This document shows positions 63,400 to 64,000 of a stretch of DNA of 64,000 bases, in pieces. Each line of letters starts with the position of its first letter. Position 1 is the stretch's first letter. Origin of the DNA: Micropterus salmoides (taxonomy: Eukaryota; Chordata; Actinopteri; Centrarchiformes; Centrarchidae); NCBI RefSeq assembly GCF_014851395.1, contig NW_024040596.1, positions 8,558,155 through 8,622,154 on the forward strand. The letters run 5' to 3'. The position numbers and the translations under genes were made by a program. Below the pieces are notes generated by a model, which worked only from the letters and a program-made list of their open reading frames with translations, made no database searches and was not told where the DNA came from.

Positions 63400-64000
63400 A
63401 CTTCTGTACCTCCGCAGCAAAAATGCCACAAATGCAGTGCCACATGTTTTTTGTGTCTGACAAACATATCTGAAGTGACAGCAGGGAACTGGTTTTGGAT
63501 ATTTATGAGCTTTTATAAACTGCACAGATCAGATTTTTTTCTGTCCCAATACGGATGCCAATACCCCAACTCCTTCGGGTAATCCCTTTTAAAGCAAAAT
63601 CTACTGCATATAAATGAGATCTGGATGCATTGATAGAAAATGTGTCATCTAGCTCGGCACTGGCTTATCCAAGACTAATTACAACGATGTGTGTCATGAC
63701 TCAAGTGGCCTTTATAAGTGAAAGCAACGAAGTATCCCATCTTCCAGCTGAATTCACCCAGTCAGCATGTTTCATGAAAGAAGCAGGTGTTTAATACATT
63801 GGCTATAGCTGCCTGTAAGAGTGTTGCGAATGTTCACTGAGTGAGCGTTAGCTGTGTTATTTGCCCTAGTGCACTTTTTTTTTTGTGCCTGACACCTATC
63901 GCGCTAAGTGGCTCCGGTGTGGGTCAGTTGCTTCACAGCTGTAGCAGGTTCCACGTTCAGTTAATGATGAGCTGCAGTATCATCCATCATGTGACTGGAT
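63400..64000 (+). other. dars1: dars1 intron 2, continuing
   Basis: No splice acceptor followed by an AspRS-like open frame is seen up to the window end, so exon 3 lies further right. A 10-T run lies near 63868. Confidence 0.5.

Overview
The window is vertebrate genomic DNA, almost certainly from a spiny-rayed (percomorph-type) teleost. The evidence is spliced genes with GT-AG introns, a CXCR4 gene with teleost cxcr4b features followed in tandem by the start of an aspartyl-tRNA synthetase gene (the CXCR4-DARS1 adjacency also found in mammals), and many fish-type interspersed repeats (L2/Rex1-like and L1-like LINEs, hAT-like and TTAA-flanked MITEs, a tRNA-derived SINE).

Layout. 1-22 kb: gene-free and rich in mobile elements: a TTAA-flanked MITE (5.7-6.2 kb), a teleost repeat (6.5-7.0 kb), an L1-like RT fragment abutting an L2-like 3' end and a short repeat (8.3-9.6 kb), a 2.7-kb TIR element (10.1-12.8 kb), a broken minus-strand L2-like LINE (13.9-15.9 kb), a 3.1-kb element with very long inverted arms (15.9-19.0 kb), a local duplication and ACATGT-rich cluster (19.1-20.2 kb), and a second minus-strand LINE (20.9-21.8 kb). 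22-53 kb: about 31 kb with no exon I can recognise and few recognisable repeats (a 416-bp hAT MITE at 43.7 kb, a LINE tail at 51.0 kb), plausibly cxcr4b regulatory territory. 53.2-55.4 kb: cxcr4b, two exons, complete. 58.3-64 kb: promoter, exon 1 and exon 2 of a dars1-like gene that continues beyond the window; its intron 2 contains a hAT-like repeat.

The most unusual object is the 15873-18995 element. Two nearly identical 0.85-0.91-kb inverted arms, flanked by a 6-bp direct repeat (CATAAG), begin AGAGAGAAGT, carry 56-bp tandem repeats (4 in one arm, 5 in the other) and enclose about 1.36 kb of unique DNA. That DNA encodes one intact minus-strand ORF of about 239 codons with its own CCAAT/TATA-like promoter. 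The protein belongs to no family I can name with confidence. The 6-bp duplication, AG terminus and long arms recall Polinton/Maverick (adintovirus-type) elements, but no Polinton core gene is present, so it would be a miniature, gene-carrying derivative or a different long-TIR class.
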